Shown here piece after piece: positions 45,314 to 54,906 of a stretch of DNA of 64,000 bases. Source of the stretch: Cytophagales bacterium. Lineage in GTDB: Bacteria; Bacteroidota; Bacteroidia; Cytophagales; Spirosomataceae. Where the stretch lies: contig JANSYO010000002.1 of NCBI GenBank assembly GCA_024742395.1, positions 102,172 through 166,171 on the forward strand, given 5' to 3'. Numbering within the stretch: the stretch's first letter is position 1; each line of letters starts with the position of its first letter. Below the pieces are notes generated by a model. That model was not told where the DNA came from. It did not search any database and saw only the letters and a list, made by a program, of their open reading frames with translations. The position numbers and the translations under genes were made by a program.

Positions 45314-46564
45314 TTACTGTGGCTTACCCACAGAGATCATGGCACATCTGAAGCCAATACTGGCCGTAGCTGAATCCTGATCTAAAAATCTTCTGGTTCC
45401 CGGAGATAACCAATAAGCTACGTCGTTCCAGGCTCCGCCTTTGTATACTCTCTCTGTATTGGTAATCAGCGAGTTAAAGTTTTTGCTATCATATAACTTC
45501 TCTTCATCCTGATAATCGTTACGTCTAATAGGGTTCAAATCATTAAAGTCTTGATATGAATTAGGGCGATAAAGGTCATAAACCCACTCATTAACGTTTC
45601 CTGCCATATTGTAAAGACCAAAATCATTAGGAGCAAATGAATAAACTTCAGCAGTAATGATATTTTCATCGTTTTGCTTACCGGCAATACCGGCATAGTC
45701 ACCACGACCACGTTTAAAGTTAGCCTGCATCATACCTTTGTTTTTACCTCTGTCTTTTCTCATCGAAGCACCATCCCAAGGGTAAATTCTTTGATTAGAT
45801 TGGTTTTCGTCAATATACTGAGTACCAATCATGGCTTTTGCAGCATAGTCCCACTCAGCTTCTGTAGGCAGACGGTAGTTAGGAAGAACGAAACCTGATT
45901 CGATCGCAGGTCTTCCCCCAGATTCCACCGGAGTCTCAGCCAAACCTTCAGCTCCTTTTTTCTTTTTACCAAATGGAAGTGAAACACCTTTTTTACCACC
46001 TGAATTTTTATTTGCCAAATCCTGGTTAACAGCTTTAGATCTCCAGGCAGCATAATCATTGGCTTGTACCCAAGATACACCTACCACAGGATACATTCTA
46101 AAACCAGGGTAACGTAAATAATGATCTACGTACTGATCATTAAATGACATATAATCTGCCCATACAGTAGTATCTGGTAGAGCAGACTCATAAAACTCTC
46201 TTGTAGAATCTTTTTCTATCTGATAAAGATAGAAAAGGTAATCGATGTTGGCGATTTCTGTTTCATCCATGTAGAAAGAAGCCACCGTAACGGTTCTTTC
46301 CAGGTTGTCACGGTTGTAGGTAATATCCTCTTCTACCGTACCCATGGTAAATCTACCCCCTTCAATAAAGACTAAATTAGGACCAGTAGGTTGGCCTTGA
46401 AAATCAGACACCTCATACCCCTCGTTCTTTTTATCACCATACGATAAGCCAGTGGCACCGTTGGTTTTGCCTGGCTTAAGGCTAGAACGCTTGGTGTCTT
46501 TACAGCCTGTAAAAACGAAAAGCGACGTTGCTAGAAGCGAAACTCCCAAAAATAGTTTCTTCAT
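45314..46564 (-). CDS. gldJ: Gliding motility lipoprotein GldJ
   Basis: A 416-residue lipoprotein. The start at MKKLFLG (46564) gives a signal peptide with lipobox TGC; an upstream 11-codon extension is not signal-like. The body is a formylglycine-enzyme (FGE/SUMF1) type fold: FIEGGRFTMG near the N-terminus, YPVVGVSWVQANDYAAW, YRLPTEAEWDYAAKA, GLYNMAGNVNEWV and GGAWND. The ATGLSYGDKKNEGYEVSDF lead-in matches GldJ better than GldK. GldJ is needed for gliding and for type IX secretion. The GldK assignment cannot be fully excluded. Confidence 0.85.
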   Translation of the reverse strand: MKKLFLGVSLLATSLFVFTGCKDTKRSSLKPGKTNGATGLSYGDKKNEGYEVSDFQGQPTGPNLVFIEGGRFTMGTVEEDITYNRDNLERTVTVASFYMDETEIANIDYLFYLYQIEKDSTREFYESALPDTTVWADYMSFNDQYVDHYLRYPGFRMYPVVGVSWVQANDYAAWRSKAVNQDLANKNSGGKKGVSLPFGKKKKGAEGLAETPVESGGRPAIESGFVLPNYRLPTEAEWDYAAKAMIGTQYIDENQSNQRIYPWDGASMRKDRGKNKGMMQANFKRGRGDYAGIAGKQNDENIITAEVYSFAPNDFGLYNMAGNVNEWVYDLYRPNSYQDFNDLNPIRRNDYQDEEKLYDSKNFNSLITNTERVYKGGAWNDVAYWLSPGTRRFLDQDSATASIGFRCAMISVGKPQ

Positions 46565-46604
46565 TATTGTTATAATTATTAGTTCTTGCGAAAGCATTGT
46601 TCCG

Positions 46605-46612
46605 CAAATGTA
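46605..46612 (-). promoter_or_regulatory. -7 box of gldJ
   Basis: CAAATGTA on the plus strand reads TACATTTG on the minus strand, a perfect TAnnTTTG box 41 bp before the gldJ start and downstream of mfd. It suggests that gldJ has its own promoter. Confidence 0.5.
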
Positions 46613-46643
46613 ATTATTGTTTTATGACCTTAGTGGTCAATGA

Positions 46644-49600
46644 TTACGGTTTCTTTTCAATGTGCTCAAAAATCTGGGTAAAAAACGAGTCTATCTTCTC
46701 AATAGTATCTGCGTTTTGAAAACTTAAAACCAGTTTTTCTTTCACTTGTTTCAAAGAACACTTTCTAGGGTGCACTTTAACGTAATCAAGAATTTTGCCA
46801 AACTTTTCTGCCTGGTAATATTCCGTGTGCTTTGAAGAAACGAAATAGGCTTTGAGGATATTATTCTTCCATGTTAGTTTTTCAAAACCAAGGAGTTGTG
46901 CTTTCCATCTTACCCGAACAACCTCAAAAAGGTCCTTCACTTCATTTGGCAGCTTTCCGAAACGGTCTTTTAAAGAATCGCGAAAGGCAGCCAGCTCTTC
47001 TTCTGTTTTGAGACCGTCAATAGTATTGTAAACCGATAATCTCTCAGAAATACTGGCAATGTAGGTTTCAGGAATCAGTATTTGTTGGTCTGTTTCTATT
47101 TGACAGTCGTCTACAGTGAATTCTTTTGTTAACTCTTTTTCAAACAGCGATTTAAACTCTTTTTCTTTTAGCTCTTTCACTGCATCATCGAGAATTTTGT
47201 GATACAATTCATAGCCCAAATCATTCACAAAGCCACTTTGCTCGGCACCTAAAAGGTTTCCTGCTCCTCTGATATCAAGGTCACGCATGGCCACTTTAAA
47301 ACCATCTCCCAGATCAGAAAACTCTTCAAGTGTTTGCAGTCGTTTTCTGGCATCTCTTGATAATCCGGCTAACGGCGGAGTCAGTAAATAACAATAGGCC
47401 TTTTTATTGGAACGCCCTACCCTACCCCGCATCTGATGCAGATCAGACATTCCAAACATATGTGCCTGATTAATAATGATGGTATTGGCATTCGGGATAT
47501 CCAAGCCTGATTCAATGATATTGGTTGACATTAAAACGTCAATTTCCCCTTCAATAAAGGCCATCATGACCTTTTCAAGCTTGTCACCATCCATTTGACC
47601 ATGTGCTACACCAATTTTAGCATCAGGAACCAGTCTTAAAATGATATTTGCTATTGAATCAATGTCGTTGACCCTGTTGTGCACAAAGAAAACCTGTCCT
47701 CCTCGCTGAAGTTCATTTGAAATAGCATCTCTGATAACCTCTTCCTGCCACACTTTCACTTCTGTGGTAACAGGCTGTCTGTTTGGTGGTGGAGTAGATA
47801 TCACTGATAAGTCACGAGCTCCCATTAAAGAAAAATGTAGCGTTCTTGGAATAGGCGTAGCAGTAAGAGTCAATACGTCTACATTGTGGCGTAATTCCTT
47901 AATTCTGTCTTTGGCTTTCACGCCAAACTTTTGTTCTTCATCAATTACCAGAAGCCCCAAATCCTTAAATTCTATTTTCTTATTAAGCAGCTTATGCGTA
48001 CCAATTACGATATCTACTTTGCCTTCTTTTAGTGCTTTTAGTGTTTTAGTGGTGTCTGTAGCAGATTTAAAACGATTCAAATAATCCACCGTAACCGGCA
48101 TTTTTGACAGTCTTTCGCTGAATGTTTTATGGTGCTGCATGGCCAAAATGGTGGTAGGTACCAGTACGGCCACTTGTTTTCCATCTGCAGCAGCTTTGAA
48201 AGCAGCTCTAACAGCAATTTCGGTTTTACCAAAACCCACATCTCCACAGACGAGCCTATCCATTGGATAGGGCTTTTCCATGTCTTCTTTTACATCTGCA
48301 GTAGATTTTGCCTGATCAGGGGTATCCTCATATAAGAAAGAGGACTCCAGTTCTATTTGCATATAACCATCTGGACTATAAGCCATTCCCGGGGATTCTC
48401 TTCTTTTGGCGTACAGAGAGATTAACTCGTGTGCAATGTCTTTGACCTGCTTTTTAACTTTTTTCTTTTTGGTTTCCCACTCACCCGTTCCCAGTTTACT
48501 CATAGCAGGTGGAGTCCCCTCTTTACCAGAGTATTTAGCTATTTTGTGAAGGGAGTGAATATTAATAAAAAGCAGATCATTGTCCTTGTAAATCAGCCTG
48601 ATAGCCTCTTGTTTTTTACCTTTGACATCAATTGTCTCCATACCGGCAAAACGGCCAATTCCATAATCAATATGGGTGACGAAATCACCAGCCTTTAAAG
48701 ACTTGAGCTCTTTGATTGTAAGAGCTTTAGATTTGGTAAATTTCTCTTTTACATGATAGCGGTGGTACCGCTCAAATATCTGATGATCAGTGTAACAAAC
48801 AATTTTTGTTTGCTGATCTATAAAACCTTCAGATAATGAAAAGTTACCTGCAATGAACTTATTTTCAGGGTCTATCTCCTCAAAAATTCGTCTCAAACGA
48901 GTCAATTGTTTGCTCTGGTCAGAACAAATAAATGTACTGTAACCACCGCTTTGACGTTCGTTCAGGTCATCAATAAGCAGGTTAAACTCTTTATTGAAAC
49001 TGGGCTGTGACTTTGAGAGATAAGTAATTCTTTCTGCTTTATTAAAATAGAATCGGCGGCCAAACTCCACTGTTTTGTATTCCTCAATTGCCTTGAGCAG
49101 ATCTTTATGATCTAAATAACTTTCAGAAGGATTAAAGACAATTTGGATATCCCCGCTTTTCTCCACCATTTTCTGAACAGACTGCCCAACTTTATCAAAG
49201 CTTTCAGCAGTGCGTTCAAGAGTAAAGTTTAAATCTTTGATCCATATCTGCGTATTGTCAGAAAGGAAATCAAAGAAAGGCTCTCTTTTTTCATTTTTGA
49301 GTTTGTGCTCTACATCCGGAATTATCGTAACTTCTTCGAGCGACTGAATAGAAAGCTGCGTTTCAGGGTCAAAGTACCTGATGCCGTCTATTTCATCTCC
49401 AAAAAGCTCAATTCTTACGGGTTTATCAGAAGCATAGGAGAATATATCTACAATGCCCCCTCTGACAGAAAACTGACCAGGTTCGTATACAAAGTCTGTT
49501 TTTTCAAAATCATATGAAACAAGCAGCTCAGTCACGAAACCCATATCGAGCTCCTCGCCTGTTCTTAGCTTCAGTGTATTAGCCACTAAGCTTTGCTTAT

Positions 49601-49997
49601 TGATAACTTTCTCTGCCAGAGCCTCTGAGTAAGTAACGATGAGCATGTTTTCGGCACCTTGATTTAGCTTATTGATAAGCTCGGCACGCTGAAGCACATT
49701 GGCGTTTTCTATCTCCTGAAATTCAAAAAGTCGTTTATAAGAAGCCGGAAAATAGGCGACATTCTCATCTCCAATCAGGTGTTTTAAGTCACTGAAAAAG
49801 TAGGCAGCGTCTTCGCGTTCGCCTAAAATGAAAAGGCCATTATAAGCTTGTTTTTTATATTGAGCGGCTGCTAATACAGCTCCAAGGCTACCGTGAAGAC
49901 CTTCAATCTGGCTTTTTTCATGAGCTTTAATTTGCTCCTGAATATTGCCAACAAACCCGTCTTCTGTAAAAAGTTTAAGAAAGTCTTCTGCTACCAC
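46644..49997 (-). CDS. mfd: Transcription-repair coupling factor Mfd
   Basis: A 1117-residue ATP-driven DNA translocase that removes RNA polymerase stalled at lesions and recruits UvrA. The N-terminal UvrB-like region has ENMLIVTYSEAL and RGGIVDIFSY. The RNA-polymerase-interaction domain starts at SLKAGDFVTHIDYGIGRF. The helicase motor follows: Walker A GDVGFGKTEIAVRAAF, DEEQ box, TATPIPRTL, STNIIESGLDIP and HQMRGRVGRS. A TRCF C-terminal domain ends the protein. The length is typical of Bacteroidota Mfd. Confidence 0.97.
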   Translation of the reverse strand: MVAEDFLKLFTEDGFVGNIQEQIKAHEKSQIEGLHGSLGAVLAAAQYKKQAYNGLFILGEREDAAYFFSDLKHLIGDENVAYFPASYKRLFEFQEIENANVLQRAELINKLNQGAENMLIVTYSEALAEKVINKQSLVANTLKLRTGEELDMGFVTELLVSYDFEKTDFVYEPGQFSVRGGIVDIFSYASDKPVRIELFGDEIDGIRYFDPETQLSIQSLEEVTIIPDVEHKLKNEKREPFFDFLSDNTQIWIKDLNFTLERTAESFDKVGQSVQKMVEKSGDIQIVFNPSESYLDHKDLLKAIEEYKTVEFGRRFYFNKAERITYLSKSQPSFNKEFNLLIDDLNERQSGGYSTFICSDQSKQLTRLRRIFEEIDPENKFIAGNFSLSEGFIDQQTKIVCYTDHQIFERYHRYHVKEKFTKSKALTIKELKSLKAGDFVTHIDYGIGRFAGMETIDVKGKKQEAIRLIYKDNDLLFINIHSLHKIAKYSGKEGTPPAMSKLGTGEWETKKKKVKKQVKDIAHELISLYAKRRESPGMAYSPDGYMQIELESSFLYEDTPDQAKSTADVKEDMEKPYPMDRLVCGDVGFGKTEIAVRAAFKAAADGKQVAVLVPTTILAMQHHKTFSERLSKMPVTVDYLNRFKSATDTTKTLKALKEGKVDIVIGTHKLLNKKIEFKDLGLLVIDEEQKFGVKAKDRIKELRHNVDVLTLTATPIPRTLHFSLMGARDLSVISTPPPNRQPVTTEVKVWQEEVIRDAISNELQRGGQVFFVHNRVNDIDSIANIILRLVPDAKIGVAHGQMDGDKLEKVMMAFIEGEIDVLMSTNIIESGLDIPNANTIIINQAHMFGMSDLHQMRGRVGRSNKKAYCYLLTPPLAGLSRDARKRLQTLEEFSDLGDGFKVAMRDLDIRGAGNLLGAEQSGFVNDLGYELYHKILDDAVKELKEKEFKSLFEKELTKEFTVDDCQIETDQQILIPETYIASISERLSVYNTIDGLKTEEELAAFRDSLKDRFGKLPNEVKDLFEVVRVRWKAQLLGFEKLTWKNNILKAYFVSSKHTEYYQAEKFGKILDYVKVHPRKCSLKQVKEKLVLSFQNADTIEKIDSFFTQIFEHIEKKP

Positions 49998-50022
49998 TTA
50001 TCGTAAGTCTTATGAAACACAA

Positions 50023-50052
50023 AAAAGACGCACCGTCTCTCGGGCGTCTTTT
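50023..50052 (-). terminator. Terminator after the third PPK2 gene
   Basis: AAAAGACGC (50023-50031) pairs with GCGTCTTTT (50044-50052), and the stem can extend by CCG/CGG past one bulged A. Read on the minus strand it follows the ppk2 stop at 50161 and separates that gene from mfd. Confidence 0.7.
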
Positions 50053-50160
50053 AATACAACACAAAAGTAGGGATAAAATGTTTGTATTAAACAAATAAAG
50101 ACAAGACTTGAATGTAAAGAATGGTTTGATGGTTAGGCGTTACAGTAGGGTTCTATTCGT

Positions 50161-51051
50161 TTATAAACCCCTATCCTGCTCCTCAATAATTCCAATAAAT
50201 TTCAGTAATTCTGCCTGTCTTTCGTCAGTGGTTTCGGGGTAATGAATATCCAGACTTTTGAGCTTTTCTTTAATAACCTGAGCCACAATGAGTCGCATAT
50301 TTTTCTTGTCATCAGCCGGCACAATATGCCAAGGAGCATTCTTAGACGAGGTTTTGTTTATTAAATCCTCGTATGCGTGCTGATAGTCGTTCCAATAAGC
50401 CCTTTCTTTGATGTCACCTTCTTCAAACTTCCAGTTTTTTTCCTGTTCTTCTATTCTGGCAATGAGTCTCCTACCCTGTTCTTGCTTTGAGACATTCAAA
50501 AAGAATTTCACTACAACTATTCCGTTATTACTCAGGTATTCCTCAAAGTTTTTGATGTCTTGATATCTCTTTTCCCAGACATCCTCTTTGCTTGAAATTT
50601 CTTCAGGTATTTTTTGGTACTGAGTCAGTATTTCAGAATGTACCTTAACTACTAAAACTTCCTCATAATATGATCTGTTGAATACCTTGATTTTTCCACG
50701 TTCGGGCAGTTCTTTGTAACATCTCCACATGTAATCGTGATCTAGTTCTTTCTCACTGGGTCTTTTGAAAGAGTAAAAACCGGTACCCATAGGATGAACA
50801 TTACTGAAAACACGCTTCATGGTACCGTCTTTACCGGCGGCATCCATAGCCTGAAAAACTACGAGCATACCGTATCTATCGTGGGCATACATCATGCTTT
50901 GCAAGGCATCAATATCATCCTGAAGTTCTTTGAGTATCTCTTTGTACTCTTTTTTGTCTTCATAGTAAGGATCTATTCGAGTTTTGGTTTCGTTAATTTT
51001 AAAAGAACCATTGCCTGAATAGGCAAAGTCGTTTCCGTTTATTTTTGCCAC
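50161..51051 (-). CDS. ppk2: Polyphosphate kinase 2 family protein (class III type)
   Basis: A 296-residue PPK2-family kinase. Walker A is QAMDAAGKDGTMKRV (near residue 66) and Walker B is the FNRSYYEEVLVVKVH block. The MDAAGKDG and NRSYYEEVLV variants mark the TIGR03709-like group, whose members phosphorylate AMP and ADP with polyphosphate. It differs clearly from the two tandem PPK2 genes at 30-32 kb. It is divergent from msrA, 74 bp apart, with an inverted repeat between. Confidence 0.93.
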   Translation of the reverse strand: MAKINGNDFAYSGNGSFKINETKTRIDPYYEDKKEYKEILKELQDDIDALQSMMYAHDRYGMLVVFQAMDAAGKDGTMKRVFSNVHPMGTGFYSFKRPSEKELDHDYMWRCYKELPERGKIKVFNRSYYEEVLVVKVHSEILTQYQKIPEEISSKEDVWEKRYQDIKNFEEYLSNNGIVVVKFFLNVSKQEQGRRLIARIEEQEKNWKFEEGDIKERAYWNDYQHAYEDLINKTSSKNAPWHIVPADDKKNMRLIVAQVIKEKLKSLDIHYPETTDERQAELLKFIGIIEEQDRGL

Positions 51052-51084
51052 AGATTAAAATATTTGGTGTTCAAACTAATTATC

Positions 51085-51107
51085 CTATTCTCTTTGTTAG
51101 AGAATAG
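51085..51107. promoter_or_regulatory. Inverted repeat between ppk2 and msrA
   Basis: CTATTCTC (51085-51092) pairs with GAGAATAG (51100-51107) across a 7-bp spacer. A near -7 box TCTCTTTG (51089-51096) for msrA overlaps it, as expected for an operator. The repeat is exact, but the binding protein is unknown. Confidence 0.45.
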
Positions 51108-51125
51108 CAATGTACAAAAAACAAG

Positions 51126-51680
51126 ATGAATTCAGAGGAAAATAAATTGGCCGTAGCGACCCTGGCTGCAGGGTGTTTTTGGTGTGTAGAGGCTGTATTT
51201 CAGCGTTTACAAGGGGTAGAAAGAGTGATATCTGGTTACATGGGAGGTCATGTAGATCAGCCTACTTACGAACAGGTATGCACAGGCAATACGGGCCATG
51301 CCGAGGTAATTCAACTGCATTATGATGGCTCAAAGACTAGTTTTGAGGAAATCTTAGAAGTATTTTTCAAAACACATGATCCTACTACCCTAAACCGTCA
51401 GGGAAATGATGTAGGAACTCAGTACAGGTCTGCTATTTTCTATCATGACCTTATTCAAAAAGGAATTGCAGAGAAAACCATTGAGGAGCTGACTAAGGCG
51501 GAAATATTCGCAGATGAAATAGTTACTACCTTAGAGCCTGCTACTACCTTTTATGAGGCAGAAGACTATCATCAGAATTATTTTAACGAAAAAGGACATG
51601 CTAATCCATACTGTACCATGGTGGTAATGCCTAAATTAGAGAAGTTTAAAAAAGTTTTTGCGGAGAAACTTAAACCTTAA
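51126..51680 (+). CDS. msrA: Peptide-methionine (S)-S-oxide reductase
   Basis: A 184-residue repair enzyme that reduces S-methionine sulfoxide in proteins. The active site GCFWCVEAVFQ is near residue 16, and the Cys of GCFWC is the nucleophile. The family blocks VISGYMGGHVDQPTYEQVCTGNTGHAEV, the DPTTLNRQGNDVGTQYRS region and YHQNYFNEKG follow. There is no signal peptide, so it is cytoplasmic. It overlaps the 3' end of the DUF1501 gene by 11 bp tail-to-tail. Confidence 0.96.
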   Translation: MNSEENKLAVATLAAGCFWCVEAVFQRLQGVERVISGYMGGHVDQPTYEQVCTGNTGHAEVIQLHYDGSKTSFEEILEVFFKTHDPTTLNRQGNDVGTQYRSAIFYHDLIQKGIAEKTIEELTKAEIFADEIVTTLEPATTFYEAEDYHQNYFNEKGHANPYCTMVVMPKLEKFKKVFAEKLKP

Positions 51681-53307
51681 TCACTTTCACATAGTGATTT
51701 CTGTGACCTGCACTAATGTGAAGAATATGCAGTCCGGAACCTCCCTTGAGTTCCATTGGAATGAAATAAGAACCCGGCCTGTAACTTTTTCTCTTCATTA
51801 AGGTACCTAGTTCTCGGCCTTTAAAGTCTACTTGTTGTATTTGAATGTCCACTTCAATATACAAGATCATACTAAGAACAAATTTTCCGTCAGGAGTAGG
51901 GTTTGGAAAGGCGGTAAATTTGTCTTGCTCTGTTACACTGTAGGGGCTGTAAGGGTTATTAGGCGACTTTGGATCCTGATTTATTTCAGGGACCACAGGT
52001 TCAGCAGGTAAAGAAGCATCTTCTTCTGTAGATTTTAAGAACCCTTTTTTGTCAATGAGAGCAAATTTACCTCCCAGTACCTGTTCTGATAAAAAGGAAG
52101 AGGCTCCAAACCAGGTTCGCATAATTTCCTGATAGATGCTTCTGAAATCATATCTGAAAGCAAGGTTTTCGGCATCAAAGAAAGGTAGAAAAGCAACATT
52201 ACTTCCGAAAACCTCAGGTCTAACTTCATCGCCAAAAGCAAACATGACATTGGCTGTACCGTGATCTGTGCCCGCACTGGCATTTTCGTAGGGCCTGCGG
52301 CCAAACTCTGATACTGTAATGCCAACCACATTTTTTGAATGACCTAGCTTCTCAATATCAGACTGAAAAGATGATATAGCCGCACTTAATTGATATAAAA
52401 GCTGGCTGTGTACACCTCCCAAAGCACCCTGTCCGGAATGAGTATCAAAACCACCGAGGCTGACAGAATAAACTTTAGTTTTAAGCCCACCATTTATCAG
52501 TCTGGCCACCAGTTTCATCTGGTTTGAAAGGTTGTCTTCCTGGTAATTTTCAATGTTTTTACCTTTATCAAAAGCTGTTTTAATAGATTCGGAGAAGTGA
52601 TTTATTCTTATACCTACGTCATTGATGTAATCAAATTCATCAGAAAATAAGCTCTGTTCTCCCAGATCAATTTTATCACTTTCTACTGATTTTCCTTGTT
52701 CGTATAACTCTGCCGGATCTTCCAGTAAAATGGCACTTTCTTTATTTTCGCCCTGAAAGAGTAACAGAGGGCTCTCCCCTACGTGAATACAATATGGGCT
52801 GTCAGGTAGTTCTTTGTTTTGGTACTGATCAAAGTAACGGCCCAGCCAGCCGGTAGGTAGTGATTGCCCGTCATTGTATGGTACAATTCCGGAAAACCAT
52901 ATGTCTGTAGATCTGAAATGGGAAAGGTTTGGGTTTTGATACCCAACCCCTTGAATTACAGAGAGTTTATTTCTCTTGTAAAGACCCAGCATACCTTCAT
53001 TTACCCCATTCGTTAGAGAGGGGTGCATGGCAATTCCCAGTTTCGGGTCAGCAAAACCAATAGAAGCCTCAGAGGGAATATGTAAACGAGGTCTGAAACG
53101 GTCGTAATAGTCTGGCCACTCATGAGGAATAATGGTATTTATTCCGTCATTTCCACCAAAAAGCTGAACGATGACCAGTATGTTATCATTCTCTTCGGCT
53201 GCCTGATACAGAGAGTCAAAGGCAGAAACATTCATTTTGCCCATCTTGAGTTGCCCCACTGCTCCAAGGCCTACCGAAGTGTTTTTTATAAACGATCGTC
53301 TATCCAT
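51670..53307 (-). CDS. DUF1501 protein with Tat-like signal and type IX sorting domain
   Basis: A 545-residue exported protein. The N-terminus RRSFIKNTSVGLGA is twin-arginine-like. The DUF1501 domain follows: VIVQLFGGNDGINTIIPHE, SLGGFDTHSGQG and EFGRRPYENASAGTDHGTAN resemble alkaline-phosphatase/sulfatase-fold metal sites. The last 85 residues look like a type IX secretion sorting domain (FPNPTPDGKF ... LHILHISAG ... VKVIKV). The first base of its start overlaps the stop of the DUF1800 gene (TGATG), so the pair is coupled. The substrate is unknown. Confidence 0.88.
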   Translation of the reverse strand: MDRRSFIKNTSVGLGAVGQLKMGKMNVSAFDSLYQAAEENDNILVIVQLFGGNDGINTIIPHEWPDYYDRFRPRLHIPSEASIGFADPKLGIAMHPSLTNGVNEGMLGLYKRNKLSVIQGVGYQNPNLSHFRSTDIWFSGIVPYNDGQSLPTGWLGRYFDQYQNKELPDSPYCIHVGESPLLLFQGENKESAILLEDPAELYEQGKSVESDKIDLGEQSLFSDEFDYINDVGIRINHFSESIKTAFDKGKNIENYQEDNLSNQMKLVARLINGGLKTKVYSVSLGGFDTHSGQGALGGVHSQLLYQLSAAISSFQSDIEKLGHSKNVVGITVSEFGRRPYENASAGTDHGTANVMFAFGDEVRPEVFGSNVAFLPFFDAENLAFRYDFRSIYQEIMRTWFGASSFLSEQVLGGKFALIDKKGFLKSTEEDASLPAEPVVPEINQDPKSPNNPYSPYSVTEQDKFTAFPNPTPDGKFVLSMILYIEVDIQIQQVDFKGRELGTLMKRKSYRPGSYFIPMELKGGSGLHILHISAGHRNHYVKVIKV

Positions 53308-54866
53308 CAGGCTAAATAAAATTCTGGCATTCTAAACATTTCTTTAAAAGCGGCTTTAACTCGTATTCCGGCATTCGCCTGGTTTTGAGCTATTTCAGGC
53401 CACTCATAATAAGGGGCTCCGCCTAACAAGGCGTTTTCCACCTTTTTTAATCTCGATTCTTTTGGCACCCGGCCAAAGAATAAAACAGCAAGATCCTCAA
53501 CTATTTTGTACGAGTCATTGAATCCATCCAGTTTGGCGGCCCATGAACCCACTTCTACATCACTTTTTGCGTTGATAATATTGGTAAAAGTGTCAATAAA
53601 TAAAGGAAGAGTTTTGGTATTAATCCATTGTCGATAGCCTTTCCAGCCACTTACGTTAGGCGGGTTTAAGGGCTCCTGACCAAAATCAATCAAAGCTTTC
53701 CTTAAAGTTTGGGTGTCAATTTCAAAATGATTTGAAAACCCCAACAAACTATCCAGAGGTGATTTAATCATTACACCTCGATTATTAGGGTCAAAAAAAT
53801 GCTTACTAGTCAATAATTTAACAATAGTAGATTTTGTGTCATAACCATTATTTTTGAAATGTTTTGCCAATTCCTGAACCATAGGATGGTCAAAGTTATC
53901 AGTCTTACTATACACAAAGTAGCGATAGAATTTATTGGCCATAAAAACAGAAACTTCAGTGCCTTTTTTCTCCAGAATAACTTCCATCAGGCGTTGAATC
54001 GCGTTTTTATAGGCATTTTGCTGATTAACTTCATAATCTACCTTGAATAGCGTATCAAATACCGTTTTTTCATCTGTACTATATTGATTGGGCCTGAAAT
54101 AGGGCTGGTAGACTTCTTTTTCTTCTACCCAGTGAGTGGCCCGCCAGCCAGTCAAAACCTTTGCAGCTTCTCTGATATCATCTTCGGTATAATGCCCGTC
54201 ACCAATGCCAACAGAGTAAAGTTCAAGTAACTCTCTGGCATAGTTTTCATTTGGAGCATCCTTGATGTTTTCGCTTCCGTTAAGGTAGAGCAGCATAGCT
54301 CCGTCTATAGTGATGCTTTCAAGAAAGGATTTAAAGCTTCCCAGAAACTTGTTTCTGAAAAGGATGTTTTGGCGATACATCCACTGAGCCGGAATAGGTT
54401 CACCACCATCGTATTGCGTAGTAAAATGACTATGCCATAGGAAAGTGATTTTCTCAGATAGGCTGCGTTTATCAGCTTTCATAAGGTCAAGCCACCACTC
54501 TATAAGAAGCTTATTCTGAGCGAAATGAAATTCAAGGTTTTTGTTTCGCTCCAGTTGATAATCAACACCTCCAAGTAAGTTTGGGTTACGAAAGCTTTGA
54601 TTGACATCAAAAGGAGGAAGTCCTACCTTAAGAGAGCCGGCATTGGTAATTAGCTCGTTAATTACATCTTTTGCTTTACGGCCCACCAGGGTTTTAGCAT
54701 AGGCCAAATCCACAGAAAAGCAGCAGCGTTTCAATAAATGAAAGGCATCTTCTTTTGTAAGTGGTGTTGTATGTTCTTCCAGGCTATTTATGGCAAGTTC
54801 ATTTGAAGAGCCCAAAAGGTTTTCAAAAAACGATCTTCTGTTAAGAGTTTTGCTTGCCACCGGCAT
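53307..54866 (-). CDS. DUF1800 family protein
   Basis: A 519-residue protein of the DUF1800 family, always found with DUF1501 partners. Family blocks are AFHLLKRCCFSV, KITFLWHSHFTTQ, NENYARELLELYSVGIGDGHYTEDDIREAAKVLTGW (split across neighbouring segments) and PPNVSGWKGYRQWI. Its N-terminus holds NRRSFFENLLGSS, a possible twin-arginine signal, though no strong hydrophobic core follows. The function of the pair is not known. Export with DUF1501 is an inference. Confidence 0.9.
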   Translation of the reverse strand: MPVASKTLNRRSFFENLLGSSNELAINSLEEHTTPLTKEDAFHLLKRCCFSVDLAYAKTLVGRKAKDVINELITNAGSLKVGLPPFDVNQSFRNPNLLGGVDYQLERNKNLEFHFAQNKLLIEWWLDLMKADKRSLSEKITFLWHSHFTTQYDGGEPIPAQWMYRQNILFRNKFLGSFKSFLESITIDGAMLLYLNGSENIKDAPNENYARELLELYSVGIGDGHYTEDDIREAAKVLTGWRATHWVEEKEVYQPYFRPNQYSTDEKTVFDTLFKVDYEVNQQNAYKNAIQRLMEVILEKKGTEVSVFMANKFYRYFVYSKTDNFDHPMVQELAKHFKNNGYDTKSTIVKLLTSKHFFDPNNRGVMIKSPLDSLLGFSNHFEIDTQTLRKALIDFGQEPLNPPNVSGWKGYRQWINTKTLPLFIDTFTNIINAKSDVEVGSWAAKLDGFNDSYKIVEDLAVLFFGRVPKESRLKKVENALLGGAPYYEWPEIAQNQANAGIRVKAAFKEMFRMPEFYLA

Positions 54867-54906
54867 TAAATTTTAAAGTCTAAAAATACGCAATATTCAA
54901 TTGGTC

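Noticed and set aside
45314..46564. Assignment as GldK rather than GldJ
   Set aside because: Both share the FGE-like fold, but the lead-in before FIEGG and the length fit GldJ better. It is kept as a minor alternative.
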